Assembly (NCBI GenBank): GCA_046757205.1
Contig: JBHHXR010000186.1
Location: forward strand, 1-7,461
Direction: 5' to 3'
DNA from: JBHHXR01 sp046757205
Lineage (GTDB): Bacteria; Pseudomonadota; Alphaproteobacteria; Rhodobacterales; Rhodobacteraceae
DNA: 7,461 nucleotides
Position 1 is the stretch's first letter, and the number at the start of each line of letters is the position of its first letter. The position numbers and the translations under genes were made by a program. This document shows positions 6,260 through 7,461 of this stretch, piece by piece. Below the pieces are notes generated by a model. It was not told the DNA's origin, did not search any database, and saw nothing but the letters and a program-made list of their open reading frames with translations.

Positions 6260-6308
6260 GCTTTACCCATCGCTGGTACCATCACGTTCATGGGGGACGG
6301 CGCGGGCC
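6260..6308. promoter_or_regulatory. Divergent spacer between mnmD and the FAD oxidoreductase gene, with an 8-bp palindrome
   Basis: Only 49 bases separate the chosen start codons, so at least one promoter must reach into coding sequence. TGGTACCA at 6274-6281 is a perfect 8-bp palindrome near the middle of the spacer and could be an operator half or chance. On the plus strand a TTGCGC/TTTACC pair with 17-base spacing falls around 6239-6267, but it matches the consensus poorly. GGGGGA at 6292-6297 is the likely ribosome-binding site of the plus-strand gene, with a longish 11-base spacing. Confidence 0.35.
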
Positions 6309-7418
6309 ATGGCAACGGGCAAAGATGCGGATGTCGTCATCGTCGGCGCGGGCATATTCGGGCTGGCCTGCGCCTGGTCCTGCCTGCGCGAGGGCCTGCG
6401 GGTGATCGTGGCCGACCGCAACGGCCCCGGAGCGGGGGCGTCGGGCGGGCTGGTCGGCGCGCTGTCGCCGCATGTTCCGGACCGCTGGAACCCGAAAAAG
6501 CAGTTCCAGTTCGAGGCGCTGGCGGCGGCGGAGGCGTACTGGGCGAGCGTGGAGCGCACGGCGGGCCGGAGGACCGGGTTTGGCCGCGTCGGGCGCCTGA
6601 TGCCGATCGCGGATGCGGCGGCGCGTGGCAGGGCGGAGGAACGCGCCGCCGATGCCGCGGCCAACTGGCGCGGCGCCGGTGAATGGCGGGTGCGCGAGGG
6701 CGCGGAATTCGCCGGATGGCTGGCCCCCGATACCGCCCCGTTCGGCGTGATCCACGAGACCCTCTCGGCCCGCATCAGGCCGGGCGGCGCCGTCGCCGCG
6801 CTGGCGGACGCGGTGGTTGCGCTGGGCGGCGAACTCCGCGCCGGCTGGGAGGTGACGGGGCTGTCGCCGGGTTGTGCGGAAGGTCCGCGCGGCAGGTTGG
6901 GCGGCGAGGCGGTTATCGTGGCGGCGGGCGCCGGCGGCTTCGCGATGCTGGCGCCGTTTCTTGGTCCCGGTGCCGGGTCCGGCGAGAAGGGGCAGGCGAT
7001 GGCGCTGCGCGGGGCGCCGGGAAACGTGCCGCTGATTTCCGCGCACGGTGTCTTTGTCGTCGCCCATGACGACGGCACCGTCGCCGTCGGCTCCACCGCC
7101 GAGGCGGAATGGACCGATGCGACCGCCACCGACGGACAACTCGATACGCTGCGGGGGCGGGCGGAACGCCTGTGCCCGGCGCTGCGAGGGGCGGCTGAGA
7201 TCGGGCGCTGGGCCGGGCTGCGCCCGAAGGCGCGGCGGCGCGACCCGATGCTCGGGCCGGTGCCGGGGTGTGACGGTGTCTTTGTCGCCAACGGCGGCTT
7301 CAAGATCGGCTTCGGACTGGCGCCGAAGGTCGGCGAGGCGCTGGCGGCGCTGGTGCAGGGCAGGGAGGCGCATCTGCCGCCGACCTTCGCCCCGGCGTAT
7401 CACGCGGACAGCGCCTGA
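6309..7418 (+). CDS. FAD-dependent oxidoreductase of the DAO family, MnmC oxidase-like
   Basis: This is a flavoprotein of 369 residues in the D-amino-acid/glycine oxidase fold. The N terminus DADVVIVGAGIFGLA carries the FAD-binding GxGxxG at 13-18, and ADR at 35-37 ends the strand that binds the adenosine ribose. GASGGLVGALSPH (42-54) resembles the GASG-x-x-x-GALYP block of the E. coli MnmC oxidase half. IRPGG is at 156-160, GEKGQAMAL at 225-233 and VGST at 260-263. The C terminus has GLRPKARRRDPMLGPVPG (303-320) and GLAPKVGEALAAL (336-348), again like the MnmC end. With mnmD next door, it may remove the carboxymethyl group of cmnm5(s2)U to give nm5(s2)U. That is inference; a DadA- or ThiO-like amine oxidase is the alternative. 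The ATG at 6309 is preferred to an in-frame ATG at 6258, which would add 17 unconserved residues. Confidence 0.85.
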   Translation: MATGKDADVVIVGAGIFGLACAWSCLREGLRVIVADRNGPGAGASGGLVGALSPHVPDRWNPKKQFQFEALAAAEAYWASVERTAGRRTGFGRVGRLMPIADAAARGRAEERAADAAANWRGAGEWRVREGAEFAGWLAPDTAPFGVIHETLSARIRPGGAVAALADAVVALGGELRAGWEVTGLSPGCAEGPRGRLGGEAVIVAAGAGGFAMLAPFLGPGAGSGEKGQAMALRGAPGNVPLISAHGVFVVAHDDGTVAVGSTAEAEWTDATATDGQLDTLRGRAERLCPALRGAAEIGRWAGLRPKARRRDPMLGPVPGCDGVFVANGGFKIGFGLAPKVGEALAALVQGREAHLPPTFAPAYHADSA

Positions 7419-7435
7419 CAATCGTTGCGGCGCAC

Positions 7436-7457
7436 GCCCGGAACTGCGCTCCCGGGC
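7436..7457. terminator. Weak hairpin downstream of the FAD oxidoreductase
   Basis: GCCCGG (7436-7441) can pair with CCGGGC (7452-7457) around a 10-base loop, starting 17 bases after the stop codon. No T-run is seen before the window ends at 7461. It may be a terminator or chance pairing in GC-rich DNA. The rest of 7419-7461 shows no gene. Confidence 0.25.
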
Positions 7458-7461
7458 GGCC

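Noticed and set aside
6263..7421. Two long minus-strand frames (346 and 377 codons) opposite the FAD oxidoreductase gene
   Set aside because: Both are low-complexity shadows of the plus-strand gene, which has clear FAD-binding motifs.
1..7461. Search for mobile elements, CRISPR repeats, tRNA/rRNA genes, toxin-antitoxin or defence genes
   Set aside because: No direct-repeat array, transposase or integrase motif, tRNA cloverleaf or unexplained gene-sized gap was seen by eye; all gene-length space is filled by recognised families.

Overview
This GC-rich window (clearly over 60% G+C) looks like a chromosomal housekeeping segment of an alphaproteobacterium, most likely of the Rhodobacterales. The evidence is the protein sequences themselves (RbfA, DapB, SmpB, DapA, a long GH23 lytic transglycosylase, MnmD), strong G/C at third codon positions, and a dapA-smpB pair lying divergently from a periplasmic transglycosylase. 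The genus cannot be told from this alone. I see no rRNA or tRNA gene, insertion sequence, phage gene or CRISPR array, and no gene-free stretch over 300 bases.

Layout, left to right. At 1-163 is the start of rbfA on the minus strand, running off the left edge. A 117-bp divergent spacer separates it from dapB (281-1090, plus). dapB converges on a minus-strand operon, dapA then smpB (2516 down to 1157), and a GC-rich hairpin lies between the two converging ends. A 176-bp divergent spacer follows, and then a secreted soluble lytic transglycosylase (2693-4681, plus, TTG start). This converges on a second minus-strand operon: mnmD (6259-5579) followed, with a 4-base overlap, by a DMT/EamA-family transporter (5582-4716). 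Divergent from mnmD across 49 bp is an FAD-dependent oxidoreductase of the DAO/MnmC family (6309-7418, plus). The last 43 bases hold a small inverted repeat and no gene.

Three themes run through the window. First, diaminopimelate supply and cell-wall turnover: DapA and DapB catalyse consecutive steps to tetrahydrodipicolinate, and the transglycosylase cleaves the peptidoglycan that contains DAP. Second, translation quality: RbfA matures 30S subunits and SmpB rescues stalled ribosomes with tmRNA. Third, tRNA wobble-uridine modification: MnmD is the methyltransferase half of MnmC, and the adjacent FAD protein resembles the oxidase half.

I did not find an undescribed defence, mobile or regulatory system. 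The most interesting point is the last pair. The two activities that form a single MnmC polypeptide in enterobacteria appear here as two divergently transcribed genes. The assignment of the FAD protein to that role is inference.
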